Assembly (NCBI GenBank): GCA_964634005.1
Contig: CAZWKQ010000015.1
Location: 1 to 59,868, forward strand
Direction of reading: 5' to 3'
Length of the DNA: 59,868 bases
From: CAZWKQ01 sp964634005
Lineage (GTDB): Bacteria; Bacteroidota; Bacteroidia; Bacteroidales; JACABE01
In this document: piece after piece, positions 37,230-47,209 of the stretch
Position numbering within the stretch: the stretch's first letter is position 1
Layout of the letters: every line of letters begins with the position of its first letter
Made by a program: the position numbers and the translations under genes
Notes under the pieces: model-generated
What the model saw: the letters and a program-made list of their open reading frames with translations, nothing else
Databases searched by the model: none
Told to the model about the DNA's origin: nothing

Positions 37230-37607
37230 TTATCGAGCATTATTTATTTTAGGATATTCTCTAAACCGACAAAATTCAAAAACAGTAGTTTTCACATTTT
37301 CTTTTTGAACTACATTTCGTTTTGAAGTTGAGGCGATACATTTTATTCCATACTTTTGCAACATTTGAATAATCGTAAAGCAAAAGCATAATTCTCCCAT
37401 AATATGAACAGCAAAATCTTTATAACTGAATGAATTAATAATATTATTGAAATACTCTTCTGCAATTTTTAAAACTTCCTTATCGTCAGCTTCAGGATTT
37501 ATCTGAGGGAATAACATGTCGGTAACATCGCCATATAATTGAATGGCAGTTTGTTTTTGTATTTCGCTCCATTGTTCAAAAGGATGATTTGACAGGTTTA
37601 TTAGCAT
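37230..37607 (-). CDS. Small Rossmann-like protein, possible ring nuclease or Csx-type accessory
   Basis: This 125-residue protein begins MLINLSNHPFEQWSEIQ, a strand followed by a polar NHP loop. It continues with LFPQINPEADDKEVLKIAEE, a strand AVHIMGELCFCFTIIQML and IASTSKRNVV, ending FEFCRFREYP. The alternating pattern suggests a compact Rossmann-like fold. Small proteins of this kind (Csx15, Csx16, Csx20) are proposed ring nucleases that degrade cyclic oligoadenylate in type III loci; I cannot place this one in a named family. It starts 1-2 bases after the 62-residue gene stops, both downstream of csm6. Function is inferred mainly from context. Confidence 0.5.
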   Translation of the reverse strand: MLINLSNHPFEQWSEIQKQTAIQLYGDVTDMLFPQINPEADDKEVLKIAEEYFNNIINSFSYKDFAVHIMGELCFCFTIIQMLQKYGIKCIASTSKRNVVQKENVKTTVFEFCRFREYPKINNAR

Positions 37608-37608
37608 A

Positions 37609-37797
37609 TTACTTAGGGTTTATTGTATAAAGATTTTTATCTAATAATTCATACAGCTTTTTAATTGCAGTTTCTTTATTATCATAATCTTTAAAAGAAA
37701 AGTGCAATATTCCATTCAATTTGGATTCAATTTTTTTTACGAATAATTTCAATGTATAGAAACATTTTTTTTCGTTTATTGTAAACAATTCTTTCAA
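37609..37797 (-). CDS. Small unknown protein downstream of csm6
   Basis: This 62-residue charged protein (FTINEKKCFYTLKLFVKKIE and so on) has no recognisable domain, signal or membrane segment. Its stop codon almost touches the start of the 125-residue gene, so the two are probably translated together. It lies 154 bases after csm6. No homology can be claimed; the tight packing is the main reason to consider it real. Confidence 0.45.
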   Translation of the reverse strand: MKELFTINEKKCFYTLKLFVKKIESKLNGILHFSFKDYDNKETAIKKLYELLDKNLYTINPK

Positions 37798-37951
37798 CTA
37801 AATTATCTAAATAGTGCCTTTCAAAGCTCTAAACAGTTGATGATCAAAGTCAATCGACTTGTATTTAGATGTAATGTACACTGCTATTAATTCAATTATC
37901 TTATATTATGCACCACGAGTAAACTAATTTAAAATTTAATAAACAAAATAA

Positions 37952-39523
37952 CTACAATTTATTCTTAATAAAGTCATTAATTTTTGAATAAGGATTTTGA
38001 TTTGCTGTAACAACTTTACTTAAATTATTAACATTTTCAAACCACCAATTTATATCATTTGATTCATCTGATGCTTTAATTAAGTCTTCTATTATAACTC
38101 CCTCGCCATAATGAGCCAAACCATTTCTTAGCTGATCAAGTCCATTTATTCCGTTTTTATTTTTATTTTTATTAAGCGATGAATTTACATGAATTAAAAA
38201 TTGCGTAATTTTCCTAAATTCTATATGGTTATTTTCTCTTGCATAAAAATCCGCTATTAATATCAAAGTTGGAAAGCTTAATTTAACTTCTTTAATTTTA
38301 TCGGCATCATTCTTTTTTTCATTAAGTTTATCTGTAATACAAACAATTAATGAATCATTGTTTTCTTTTAATGTTTTTATTAAGTCATTTCCATATTTTT
38401 CATATTTTTCAATTATCATTAAATTTGTTATACTTGATAAATATACATTAATTAAATTTTCGAAAAAAACTGAAATGCTTAAAACAAATTTAGACCAGTT
38501 TTTTTTATTTAAATAGTATTCTGCAACAAAAAACCTTTCGATGCATTGAAAAAGATATTTTTGTATTTTTTTTTCACTTTTAAAACAACTTATGAAATCA
38601 ACATTTGAAAATATCTTTTCTTGTTCAAAATCTTTAATGAACTCAGGTTTATTTTTTCCGTAATTATTGGCAATATTCTTAGCCTTATTCAAAATAAAAT
38701 CTTTTCTGTATGAAGCAAACTCTACAATTTTTTTTAAATTTTTGCTTGAATTATAATTTTCCATAATCTTAAGAGCAGCAAAATATTCAATTTCATCTAT
38801 TAAGGCAATAATTTGTTGTTTAACTAAATCTCTCAAAAAAAGATTTGTAAAACAAAGTTGTTTTGGCTCAGTATTTTCTGCTTGTTGCCATATAACAACT
38901 TTATCACCAAAAGCCTGTATTAATTGAAGTGTTAATGCATGATTAATCTGATCGATTCCTCCTTGAGGTAGAAGGTATATTTTATCAATATTTTCTTTTT
39001 CATCAAATAAACTCTTACATTTTTTTGCAAATTCATTATATTGAAAATCAATATCAGTTACTTTTTCTTTTATTTCAATTTCATTAAAATTATCTTCAGA
39101 ATAAAAAAATTTTTCAACCAACATCTTTTTTAAAATTTCTTTATAAAAAAGTGTATCTTTTTTATAATTATTACTTTGATTTTTATTTGTCAGATCTAAA
39201 TCTTGTTGATTTGTAAAAACAAAATAAATTTTATCAATTTTAGATTCCCTTGAAATTTCATTTATTGTTTTATCAATGATAGGAAAGCTTATTACATTTC
39301 GAAATTTTTCAAAGTTATTAACAATCAATTCACCTGCTTCACGTGGAAATGAATGACAGATAAAATCGGAATAATTTGTATTCAAGAAAGTATCAATAGT
39401 TAAATCGTCTTTTTTTACAAATTTGCAATTTTCTCCTATTTCAAATTTGTTTGGTTTCAATGCTTCTAATGGGAATTGTATCTCCCTGGTTCCTAATGTA
39501 ACAATAAATATATTCTTCTTCAT
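37952..39523 (-). CDS. csm6: Csm6-like CARF-HEPN ribonuclease
   Basis: This 523-residue protein is a type III ancillary RNase. The CARF domain (about 1-230) starts NIFIVTLGTREIQFP and includes IYLLPQGGIDQINHALTLQL, a typical ligand-loop helix. The C-terminal HEPN domain carries RxxxxH as LRNGLAHYG, Arg466 and His471, near the end of the protein. Cyclic oligoadenylate made by Cas10 would activate it to cleave RNA nonspecifically. It lies between the AAA genes, not in the cas10 operon, with a 132-base upstream gap that contains the dyad TCACTTTTAAGTGA (39618-39631). Confidence 0.92.
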   Translation of the reverse strand: MKKNIFIVTLGTREIQFPLEALKPNKFEIGENCKFVKKDDLTIDTFLNTNYSDFICHSFPREAGELIVNNFEKFRNVISFPIIDKTINEISRESKIDKIYFVFTNQQDLDLTNKNQSNNYKKDTLFYKEILKKMLVEKFFYSEDNFNEIEIKEKVTDIDFQYNEFAKKCKSLFDEKENIDKIYLLPQGGIDQINHALTLQLIQAFGDKVVIWQQAENTEPKQLCFTNLFLRDLVKQQIIALIDEIEYFAALKIMENYNSSKNLKKIVEFASYRKDFILNKAKNIANNYGKNKPEFIKDFEQEKIFSNVDFISCFKSEKKIQKYLFQCIERFFVAEYYLNKKNWSKFVLSISVFFENLINVYLSSITNLMIIEKYEKYGNDLIKTLKENNDSLIVCITDKLNEKKNDADKIKEVKLSFPTLILIADFYARENNHIEFRKITQFLIHVNSSLNKNKNKNGINGLDQLRNGLAHYGEGVIIEDLIKASDESNDINWWFENVNNLSKVVTANQNPYSKINDFIKNKL

Positions 39524-39655
39524 AATATTGTTTATTATAACTTAAGTTTTTATTTATATAATGATAAATAAAGTAATTTATAAATTTAAGTACGATTTGA
39601 CATTTCCCATTTACAGTTCACTTTTAAGTGATATAAAATGTATTGTAAAAATAAT

Positions 39656-40849
39656 TTAATATAAAAATCCAAACAACCAGAGCGGAATGGTATTTCCACT
39701 ACCAAATTCAATATTATCAGCCACTACATATGCATTTTGCATTCCAGCAATTTGCTCAGCGTTTTTGTTTTTACCTCCAATCTCAAATATATATTTTTCA
39801 TCTACCAAAAAATCTCCTCTTTCGGGATAAGTAAGTTTATGATTTTCTTTTAGTTGATTAAAAAAGAAAGTTTCTCTTAAACTTCCGGTATTGGGTTCCG
39901 AATTGCTTAAAGCAAACATATAGTTAGTGTTTTCTAAATATATTTTATCTGGTTTTTGTAATAAACTTACTCCATAGCTACTTTTGTGTAAACTGGTCAA
40001 TATATTTGCATCAACTAATGCATAGATATATTCAAGCAAAGTATTTCTTGAAACATCTATCTTATTAGCTAAAGATGTAATATTAGGTTTAAATGGAACT
40101 GTTTCACTAATAATTGAAAGCAATTTTTTCAATTTGGGGATTTTTGATATTTCAACTTTTCTTAAAGATGGCAATTCTATCTCTACTATCATAGAAACAA
40201 TTTCCATAAGTTTTTTATAGTATAAAAATTTGTTAATTTGCGAGATAGGAAAATAACCCGATTCTATATATTCCGAAAAATACTTTAATGGCTTTATCTC
40301 CTTGCTAATCTTTAAAGCTAATTCAGTATGATTTGATAAAATCTCGTTAAATTCAATCTTTTCAAATACTATATTATATTTAAAATTTAAAAATTCCCGA
40401 AATGAAAAACCTTGCATATTATAAGATAATGCCCTTCTGCTTAAATCTGCTTTTGAATTTAGAATTTCTAACAATGAAGAGCCTGTAAATACTACCTTTA
40501 GGGTTGGATAATAATCATATATCATTTTTATCTCTGTTGACCAATTTTGATATTTGTGTACTTCATCAATAAATAAATGCCTACCTCCATTAGCCACGAA
40601 ATCATCTACCAAATCTATAAGTTTATGATTAGAGAAATATAAGTCATCTAAAGATATATACAAGGCTTCTTCAGAAAATTGATAATTTTGTTTAATATAT
40701 TGTAAAAGCATATAGGTTTTACCAATACCACGTGCTCCTTTTATCCCTATTAATCTTTCACCCCAAGGTAATTTAGTGACAATATCTCTTTTAAAATTTA
40801 AAGAAACACTATCTACTAAAGCAAATTGTCTATTTATTAATTCTCGCAT
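39656..40849 (-). CDS. AAA ATPase with DUF4143 domain (second copy)
   Basis: This 397-residue protein is of the same broad family as the gene at 35734 but clearly diverged. Walker A is GARGIGKT (about 36-43), Walker B HLFIDEVHKY and sensor FTGSSLLEIL. The C-terminal domain has GDFLVDEKYIFEIGGKNKN, a D...E-x-G-G-K arrangement resembling PD-(D/E)xK nucleases. It has its own promoter and is flanked by csm6 and csm5. A role in the CRISPR response is not supported beyond location; a selfish or defence cargo gene is equally possible. Confidence 0.85.
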   Translation of the reverse strand: MRELINRQFALVDSVSLNFKRDIVTKLPWGERLIGIKGARGIGKTYMLLQYIKQNYQFSEEALYISLDDLYFSNHKLIDLVDDFVANGGRHLFIDEVHKYQNWSTEIKMIYDYYPTLKVVFTGSSLLEILNSKADLSRRALSYNMQGFSFREFLNFKYNIVFEKIEFNEILSNHTELALKISKEIKPLKYFSEYIESGYFPISQINKFLYYKKLMEIVSMIVEIELPSLRKVEISKIPKLKKLLSIISETVPFKPNITSLANKIDVSRNTLLEYIYALVDANILTSLHKSSYGVSLLQKPDKIYLENTNYMFALSNSEPNTGSLRETFFFNQLKENHKLTYPERGDFLVDEKYIFEIGGKNKNAEQIAGMQNAYVVADNIEFGSGNTIPLWLFGFLY

Positions 40850-40875
40850 CTATATTTTTTGTTTAATATAAAAAG

Positions 40876-40909
40876 CAAAAATACAAAATAATGTTTAATA
40901 GAATAAACA
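40876..40909 (-). promoter_or_regulatory. Promoter and dyad upstream of the second AAA ATPase gene
   Basis: On the - strand TATTTTTG (40876-40883) fits the -7 consensus, 27 bases before the start codon. Just upstream lies the inverted repeat TGTTTA-N6-TAAACA (40892-40909), a possible operator. I see no gene in 40910-41126, the 3' flank of csm5. Confidence 0.5.
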
Positions 40910-41126
40910 ATAATTCACTTTTTTGTTAATCATAGTAAACAAAATTAATTTTAAAATAAATTTATTTACGAGTTTATTTTTTGAAATTATTGCCAATATA
41001 TGTTATTAATAATACTCCTAAACATTGTGCAAAACTTTTTTGATTTTACAATGAAATTGACGTTTGTAATTAAATTAAAAAAATTAAGCTTATTATAATC
41101 ATAAGGTATGATAATTATAAATTATT

Positions 41127-42332
41127 TTACTCAAAGCTAATTTTTACAAATCCGAAAATATTACCTCCTGAAGTTACCTTACGAGTTTTAGGCCAAAAAT
41201 CCATATCGGAGTAATCATGTTTTTGAATTTTTCTTCTAAGATTATTATAATCATTATCAGATAAATTTATTTTTTCGACCCACTTGCCCGTAGTAAAAAT
41301 ATAACCTGAATTTCCTCCGACTCTTAATATCATTTCATTGGGTTCAGCTGTTTCGCACAAATCATAAATTTCTCCATATTTATCTATTATACTGTCTCCC
41401 TCAAAAAATTTTTCTTCAAGTAAATCATTATATTCGTTGCGAACAAGTTCCATTGTGAACTCATTTACTAGACTACAAATTCCTTCAATGCCATTTTGCA
41501 AATAATATACTTTTTGAGAATGCCATTTCAATTTATATTTTTTCCGTGTATTTGATGGATTATTTTCAAAAATTCTTTTTTCATTTAAATCTAATTTAAG
41601 ATTTTCATTTAGAAGTATTTGATCAATAAATAAATCAAATTCACATACACTTTTTGAAGGTATAGTTTCAATTAATGTTTGCTGACCTTTTTTAAATTTC
41701 CATCCATCAATGAATTTATCTAATATTTGTACTTCAAATACATCAGCTTGTACGTTATCAAAATGAGCATCCCTAACTTTTAGAAATCTGGTTGATTTTT
41801 CATTTGCATTATCTCCAAAAATTTTTTTTTCAATTTTTGCATCGCTCCATTTTTCATTTATTCTGTTTTTTTCCCCTGATTGTCTATCAACTTTTTCTTT
41901 CCATGTTTTTAAATCGTCTGCATTTAATTTAGAAATATTATCATCATCCAAAAATGAATTTAATATTGCAGTTCTTAATGCTCCTTTAATACTACTTCCT
42001 GGAATACATAATCCTTTAATTGGACTGCGATATGCTTCTTTTAATTGACTCGATGTATTTGATTTATTTTTTAAATTATCGATTCTTGAACATATACTTT
42101 CCAAATCATTATCTTTCCATCCTCTTTGTTTTAATAATTCAACGAAAGTATTGCCACCTTTATTAATAGCTGCAACCCATTGGTGAATATTATCTTCTCC
42201 GATTATTTCCAATACTTTTTTCTCGTCAATTATCCCAATTTTTTTGCCTGATTGAATAAAATCGATATTTTTATTGTAAGTAGTTCCGTTACCAATATGA
42301 ACCGGAGTTAATGTTGTTAGTTTTGCTTTCAT
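41127..42332 (-). CDS. csm5: Csm5, type III-A effector subunit
   Basis: This 401-residue RAMP protein caps the crRNA 3' end of the Csm complex. It opens with the RAMP strand AKLTTLTPVHIGNGTTY, includes the glycine-rich CIPGSSIKGALRTAIL (about residues 110-125) and FLKVRDAHFDNV. A second glycine-rich loop is ILRVGGNSGYIFTTGKW near residue 350. It is the last gene of the cas10 operon, starting 3 bases after csm4 ends. Length and motif order are normal. Confidence 0.93.
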   Translation of the reverse strand: MKAKLTTLTPVHIGNGTTYNKNIDFIQSGKKIGIIDEKKVLEIIGEDNIHQWVAAINKGGNTFVELLKQRGWKDNDLESICSRIDNLKNKSNTSSQLKEAYRSPIKGLCIPGSSIKGALRTAILNSFLDDDNISKLNADDLKTWKEKVDRQSGEKNRINEKWSDAKIEKKIFGDNANEKSTRFLKVRDAHFDNVQADVFEVQILDKFIDGWKFKKGQQTLIETIPSKSVCEFDLFIDQILLNENLKLDLNEKRIFENNPSNTRKKYKLKWHSQKVYYLQNGIEGICSLVNEFTMELVRNEYNDLLEEKFFEGDSIIDKYGEIYDLCETAEPNEMILRVGGNSGYIFTTGKWVEKINLSDNDYNNLRRKIQKHDYSDMDFWPKTRKVTSGGNIFGFVKISFE

Positions 42333-42335
42333 AGT

Positions 42336-43340
42336 TTAAATTTTTAAGATTAAACATTGCCCGTCACGCCATACAGGGTGCATTTTCTCATCATTCCAAT
42401 CAGGAGACAAATTTTCTGTTTTACCCTTTAAAGCTAAAGATGATTTTAAAATACTACCCTCTCCAAACATATAAACCGATTTTTTTCTCAGATGCATAAA
42501 TTCTTCAATTTCGCTACCTGCAATATAACCACCTCGTTTTATCAAACTCCAAGAACTTTTATCAAAATTGATTGCCTTATGTTCATTTTCATTCGGTAAA
42601 TATAGACCTAATAATAAATAATTGTCGTGTAAACTGTTTATATTAAAAGAAAATTCACTTACATCCCTATCAACATTAAAATTAAACAATCCGTTACCCA
42701 CTGACCTATCGGTACCTATACCATTCTCGCCCAATAATTTTAATGCTCTTAATACTTGATTCTCAATTTCAGAATTATCAAATTCAGCTATAAAATACAA
42801 ACCACATTCTTTCTCGAAATAAATTCTGTCAATATAAAAAGGATCGCTGTCTTTATTTTCCCATTCCAAAGGGACTTTAACTCTTTGTTGAACTTCAGTT
42901 TTGAAGAATTCTTTATGTTTTTTTTGTTCGATATTTTCTTTACTTACAAATACTCCATTTGGTGTTACATTTGATAAATTAATTTTAAAAAAATCGTTTG
43001 AAGTATTTATAAAATTTTCAAATACTGTTTTTTCAAAAAACTCAATTTTCTTTACTTTTTTTGAAGTTTTATCCTCTGATAAATCGCTAATAATAATTTT
43101 TCTTTTCAATTGTGGTTTTGGAAGAAAAAATTCATCTTTTGCAAATGGGAAACATGAAGAAATTCTGAAACTATCACAAAATTTTTTTTCGTTCTTCCAC
43201 TCTTCAAAAAAATGAACCCCAATAGAATATATTGCAGATTTTAAAGAATCAGAGTGATAAATTAGTTCTGATTTATCCGGTTCTTCACGTCCCCTCCCAA
43301 AATGAACAGGTGTAGTGAAATGAAGTTTAATGGCTTTCAT
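42336..43340 (-). CDS. csm4: Csm4, type III-A effector subunit
   Basis: This 334-residue RAMP protein binds the crRNA 5' handle and Cas10. Its RAMP start is KAIKLHFTTPVHFGRGREEP; the segment SELIYHSDSLKSAIYSI is typical of Csm4. A Gly-rich loop LLGENGIGTDRSVGNGLFNF lies at about residues 205-225. It is in the middle of the operon with 6-base spacing to csm3 and 3-base spacing to csm5. Confidence 0.93.
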   Translation of the reverse strand: MKAIKLHFTTPVHFGRGREEPDKSELIYHSDSLKSAIYSIGVHFFEEWKNEKKFCDSFRISSCFPFAKDEFFLPKPQLKRKIIISDLSEDKTSKKVKKIEFFEKTVFENFINTSNDFFKINLSNVTPNGVFVSKENIEQKKHKEFFKTEVQQRVKVPLEWENKDSDPFYIDRIYFEKECGLYFIAEFDNSEIENQVLRALKLLGENGIGTDRSVGNGLFNFNVDRDVSEFSFNINSLHDNYLLLGLYLPNENEHKAINFDKSSWSLIKRGGYIAGSEIEEFMHLRKKSVYMFGEGSILKSSLALKGKTENLSPDWNDEKMHPVWRDGQCLILKI

Positions 43341-43346
43341 AATAGT

Positions 43347-44072
43347 TTATGATTTTAGTTTTTCAATTTGATTGTTGTATTTTTTTGTGATTTCATTTGG
43401 TTCAGCATCAGAAATCCCATAATATTTGTCTGATTTCTTTTCCTGTATTTTTTCAATATCAATTGAAATTTGACCATAACCCCTACTGCCACTGCCACCT
43501 AAATAGTCATCTTTTAATAATTCAAGTGATTTGAATAAATTTGCAATTAATTCTTTCTCATTATTATCCTGTTCCCAAATATTTAGTACCATATTTAAAC
43601 TGAATTCTGCTCCAGCAGGGACTCTTTCAATCTGTCGCGGACTTGCTGCAGATGTAATTCTATCAATAACAACTTCTGTTTTACCTTCAGTATAAGGCAT
43701 TTCTGTTTTTGATAAAACCTCTTCTGCATTTTTCATTTCACAATCTCTTACAATTAATCTTGAACCTTTTTGTTTTTCACCACCTGATGAATTACCATAT
43801 AAATCAGAAGAAGGACCTTCTTGTGCAGGACCATTATTCACATCTTTTCCAACTTTCCCTCCTGTTTTTCCAATTGATACTTCAAACAACGATCTCATTT
43901 TGCCTTTCAATGAACTTCCGGGAATAAATGGTTGATTGTTAATAGGATTCCTAATTACACCTTTGTCAATGCCTCCAATTTGCATGGAAGAATTGGTGCC
44001 ACCTATATGTAAACCGGTTTTTAATGTCAAAGTACCGATAATTTCTATTTTTTTCAAAAGTTTATTTGCCAT
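43347..44072 (-). CDS. csm3: Csm3, backbone RAMP and target-RNA nuclease
   Basis: This 241-residue protein forms the repeating backbone of the Csm complex and cleaves target RNA at 6-base intervals. The RAMP start is LTLKTGLHIGGTNSSMQIGG; the catalytic Asp is Asp36 in GGIDKGVIRNP. The FIPGSSLKGKMRSLFE glycine-rich segment and the final DYLGGSGSRGYGQI loop are complete. RNA cleavage should therefore be active. It lies between csm2 and csm4. Confidence 0.96.
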   Translation of the reverse strand: MANKLLKKIEIIGTLTLKTGLHIGGTNSSMQIGGIDKGVIRNPINNQPFIPGSSLKGKMRSLFEVSIGKTGGKVGKDVNNGPAQEGPSSDLYGNSSGGEKQKGSRLIVRDCEMKNAEEVLSKTEMPYTEGKTEVVIDRITSAASPRQIERVPAGAEFSLNMVLNIWEQDNNEKELIANLFKSLELLKDDYLGGSGSRGYGQISIDIEKIQEKKSDKYYGISDAEPNEITKKYNNQIEKLKS

Positions 44073-44101
44073 AATTAAATTTTTTTAATGATTCATAACT
44101 A

Positions 44102-44512
44102 TTATTCTTTTCCGCCATGGTATTTATGATAAGCTAAAACGGCTTCCATAAAATTCATTAGATTTTCAAACTGTTTTTCCCCTTTTTCATCATTTTTAAA
44201 GTCTATTGCATCATAGGCAAAGCAAAAAAGTTGATAAAAAAGGTCAACCCCTTTTTTCTTATGCCTTTTTACTGCATATGCCAATTTGGGTTTAATTAAT
44301 AAAAATGCCGTTTTCTCGTTTTTGTAGCCATTTAGTTGTATTCTCCTTAATTCACCAAAAACATTTCTTATTTGAGATGTAGTCAAGGCATCTTGATCAA
44401 CTTGTCTCCCATTTGGCTCAACTAAATGTTTACCCCATTCAGAAGCCATTTTAATAGTATCTTCGTCAATACCATTTTGAACCCATTTTTGTATAAGAAC
44501 TTTATCAAACAT
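44102..44512 (-). CDS. csm2: Csm2, small effector subunit
   Basis: This 136-residue helical protein is the small subunit of the type III-A complex, lining the target RNA. The Csm2 signature LTTSQIRNVFGELRRIQLNG is at about residues 43-62, followed by KTAFLLIKPKLAYAVKRHKK. It is 21 bases after cas10 and 29 before csm3. Its presence, rather than Cmr5, marks the system as III-A (Csm). Confidence 0.93.
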   Translation of the reverse strand: MFDKVLIQKWVQNGIDEDTIKMASEWGKHLVEPNGRQVDQDALTTSQIRNVFGELRRIQLNGYKNEKTAFLLIKPKLAYAVKRHKKKGVDLFYQLFCFAYDAIDFKNDEKGEKQFENLMNFMEAVLAYHKYHGGKE

Positions 44513-44533
44513 ATAATTATAATTTATTGGTTA

Positions 44534-47137
44534 TTATCTATTTTCCATACCTGCCCATCTAGCAGCAATTGCCAGATATTGTAATGCATGGTATTTTGTT
44601 TCTTTAATTTCAGTAATTTGACCTGTAAATATTTTTTCGACCCATTCGGTTAAAAATTTAGCAAATAGTTCATCTTTATTACGTTGTAAAGCTCTTTTGA
44701 AATTATAAGCAGTTAACCATATCACCTGATAATTTTGTATAACATATTTATTTTTTTCTTTATTATAAAATAAATTGGCTTGTTGCATTAAGTTGTAGAT
44801 ATCAGAAGGAAACCCTTGGGGCATTCCATTTTCTTTTTCAAGTAATTCTTTGATGGTATTTTTTAATTTAATTAGATATTTTAATTCATACTCCCAATTA
44901 AAAGCATATCCAAATATTGAGATTGCATTTTTTTCTGTTTCAATATATTTGTGATTTTTAGCATTTTTTTCTTCATCAGCACTCATTTCTGCTGCCTTCA
45001 ATATAGGAAATTTTGGATATACAAATGATATTCCTCCACTTAATGTTATATCAGGATTATCACAAGTCCATTCTTTAAATTTTATATAAATTTCATTTGC
45101 CATTTCGATAACTATATCCCATTTGCCAACAATAAATAAATCATCCCCTCCGGAGTATATTATTTGAGTATAATTTTTGTAATTGTCATTACTCTCCCAA
45201 ATTTTATTTATATAGCCTGAAAAGAAATAGTCAAGACTTCTGCTCAATACAGAATATCTGCTAAATGAACATTTATCGGGCGATAAACCTCTTCTGAAAA
45301 TTGCACCCAAATTATCGACATCCATTCTAAGTACCCCCATTCTTACAAGTCCCGGTGCAAAAGCTCTAACATCTTTCTTAGCGTCAGTAAATTCAACTCC
45401 TGAAATTTCCTCGAATGTTTTAGGAGTTTCATTCCATTTACTCACAGGATATTTGTTTCCTCCATAAAATGTAAAACCATATATGTTTTCTATTCCTTTT
45501 TGTGGCGATTCCAAAAAATTTAAATCATTAAATGTAAATGCTCTGATTTTATCAGCTGATTTTTTTAACTGAATACGATAATCATCATTATTAAAGAAGT
45601 CCTTAGAAACAAAATAATTATATATTTCTAATCCCTTAATTTTAAACTCATTTGCTTCTTTTGAAAAATAACTGAGTTTTTCATAAGATTGTATCCAATA
45701 ATCAGTATTTCTGAGTTTTTCACCTAGTTCTATTTGTTTTTTTGTATATTCATTAATTAAATGACCGTCAAAATTTATTGCTTTACCTTCTATTTCATCT
45801 CCGGTAATTGCATCTAAATTGCAATCACCACCGGAATTATCAGGAACAAAGAAAAGATTGTATTCATTTTTTATTAAGTTTTTAAACCTTTGGCTTTTCT
45901 TGTTACTAATTTTTTCTAATAATCCACTCCAAATATCTCCGATATTTCTTTTATTTTTGTTATTAACATCATAGAATAATTCTTCCTCACCAAATTCCTG
46001 ATAATCTATTGTAAGATTTAAATTACTTCCATGGAATTTAAATAGTTCTTCTGTAATTCTATTTTCAAATTCGGTTATTAAATTTACAACTTCTTTAGTA
46101 TTGGGAGCAATAATATAAAAACCACCGCCACTTTTATAAATAACATTGGCATTAAACAGATTTAATTCTTTAATTAATTGTGTAACTATATTGTCAATCA
46201 ACAATTGTAAGTAATATGAACGACCCTTCAAATTCTTAGCAGCACCTCGTGCTATAATTCCATAAATAAATTTTTGAATTCCTGATAAATCACCCCCTAA
46301 TAATAAAAAAGGTTTATCCGTTGATAAAGGGAAGCTATTTTTATTGAATAAAATGTAATCATATAAACAAACTGCAAATGCTGCAGTTGTTTTAGAATGG
46401 TCATAAAGAGAAACGTCAGGTAAATGTTGAGTGCTGCTGGGTATTCGACTTGTATATTTTTCCAAAAGAAATAATAATGTTTCCGAAAAAGTTTTAAATG
46501 AAGATGTTTGAATAAATTTAACTTCTGTAATAAATTTTCTCCATAATTCTAAATAATTAGGTATTTCATCTTTAGTTTCATGTTTGAAAAATTTTTCTGT
46601 TAGTTGTAATTCATTTAATGATAAACGATTTTTATATTCTGTTTCCCATACTTCAGAATTATTATTTTTCAACGAGATACCCTCAAAAATACTTCTCATT
46701 CTGATTTTTTTGAAACTATCCCAAGAATTTTGTTCTAATTCATCTTTCCAATCATCTTCAAATACAGAACGATCAGCACCACTACTATAATGATCGGCTT
46801 TTTGTATAATTAACTCGTTAATTTCATTGCCTGATGGATTATGATGAATTGCAGATAATCTTAAAAGAACATCAATACTTGAATCAGTTTCTTTACTAAA
46901 AAAACCTTTTAAATGTAACTCAAAATCTTTAATAAACTGTGCAGTCCATAGTATATGTTTATGAGTTCGTTTACCTTTAATCTTCTTGTCTTCAGGACAA
47001 AAAATATTTTCAAGATTTTTTATATCATTATCTAGGAATTTTGATTTTGCTATAGACGATTCATCTGCTCTTTGATAAAACTTACCTATATCATGCAATA
47101 AAGCTGCCAAATAAATCTGTTTTCTTGTAGTATCCAT
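44534..47137 (-). CDS. cas10: Cas10/Csm1, signal-producing large subunit
   Basis: This 867-residue signature protein of type III systems has an N-terminal HD nuclease with ALLHDIGKFYQRA (His15, Asp16) and a later AIHHNPSG segment. The first, inactive palm domain holds LLLGGDLSGIQKFIYGI. The second palm carries the cyclase motif GGDD (663-666, in YSGGDDLFIVG). Both the ssDNA-cleaving and cyclic-oligoadenylate-making sites look intact, matching the presence of csm6. The start is at ATG 47137. It is the first gene of the csm operon, with its promoter and operator at 47210-47244. Confidence 0.96.
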   Translation of the reverse strand: MDTTRKQIYLAALLHDIGKFYQRADESSIAKSKFLDNDIKNLENIFCPEDKKIKGKRTHKHILWTAQFIKDFELHLKGFFSKETDSSIDVLLRLSAIHHNPSGNEINELIIQKADHYSSGADRSVFEDDWKDELEQNSWDSFKKIRMRSIFEGISLKNNNSEVWETEYKNRLSLNELQLTEKFFKHETKDEIPNYLELWRKFITEVKFIQTSSFKTFSETLLFLLEKYTSRIPSSTQHLPDVSLYDHSKTTAAFAVCLYDYILFNKNSFPLSTDKPFLLLGGDLSGIQKFIYGIIARGAAKNLKGRSYYLQLLIDNIVTQLIKELNLFNANVIYKSGGGFYIIAPNTKEVVNLITEFENRITEELFKFHGSNLNLTIDYQEFGEEELFYDVNNKNKRNIGDIWSGLLEKISNKKSQRFKNLIKNEYNLFFVPDNSGGDCNLDAITGDEIEGKAINFDGHLINEYTKKQIELGEKLRNTDYWIQSYEKLSYFSKEANEFKIKGLEIYNYFVSKDFFNNDDYRIQLKKSADKIRAFTFNDLNFLESPQKGIENIYGFTFYGGNKYPVSKWNETPKTFEEISGVEFTDAKKDVRAFAPGLVRMGVLRMDVDNLGAIFRRGLSPDKCSFSRYSVLSRSLDYFFSGYINKIWESNDNYKNYTQIIYSGGDDLFIVGKWDIVIEMANEIYIKFKEWTCDNPDITLSGGISFVYPKFPILKAAEMSADEEKNAKNHKYIETEKNAISIFGYAFNWEYELKYLIKLKNTIKELLEKENGMPQGFPSDIYNLMQQANLFYNKEKNKYVIQNYQVIWLTAYNFKRALQRNKDELFAKFLTEWVEKIFTGQITEIKETKYHALQYLAIAARWAGMENR

Positions 47138-47209
47138 ATTTTTTTATTTCATTTTATCATTTACTATTTCAAGCAATCAGTATAAATATTTCATATTCTG
47201 ATTTTTTTA

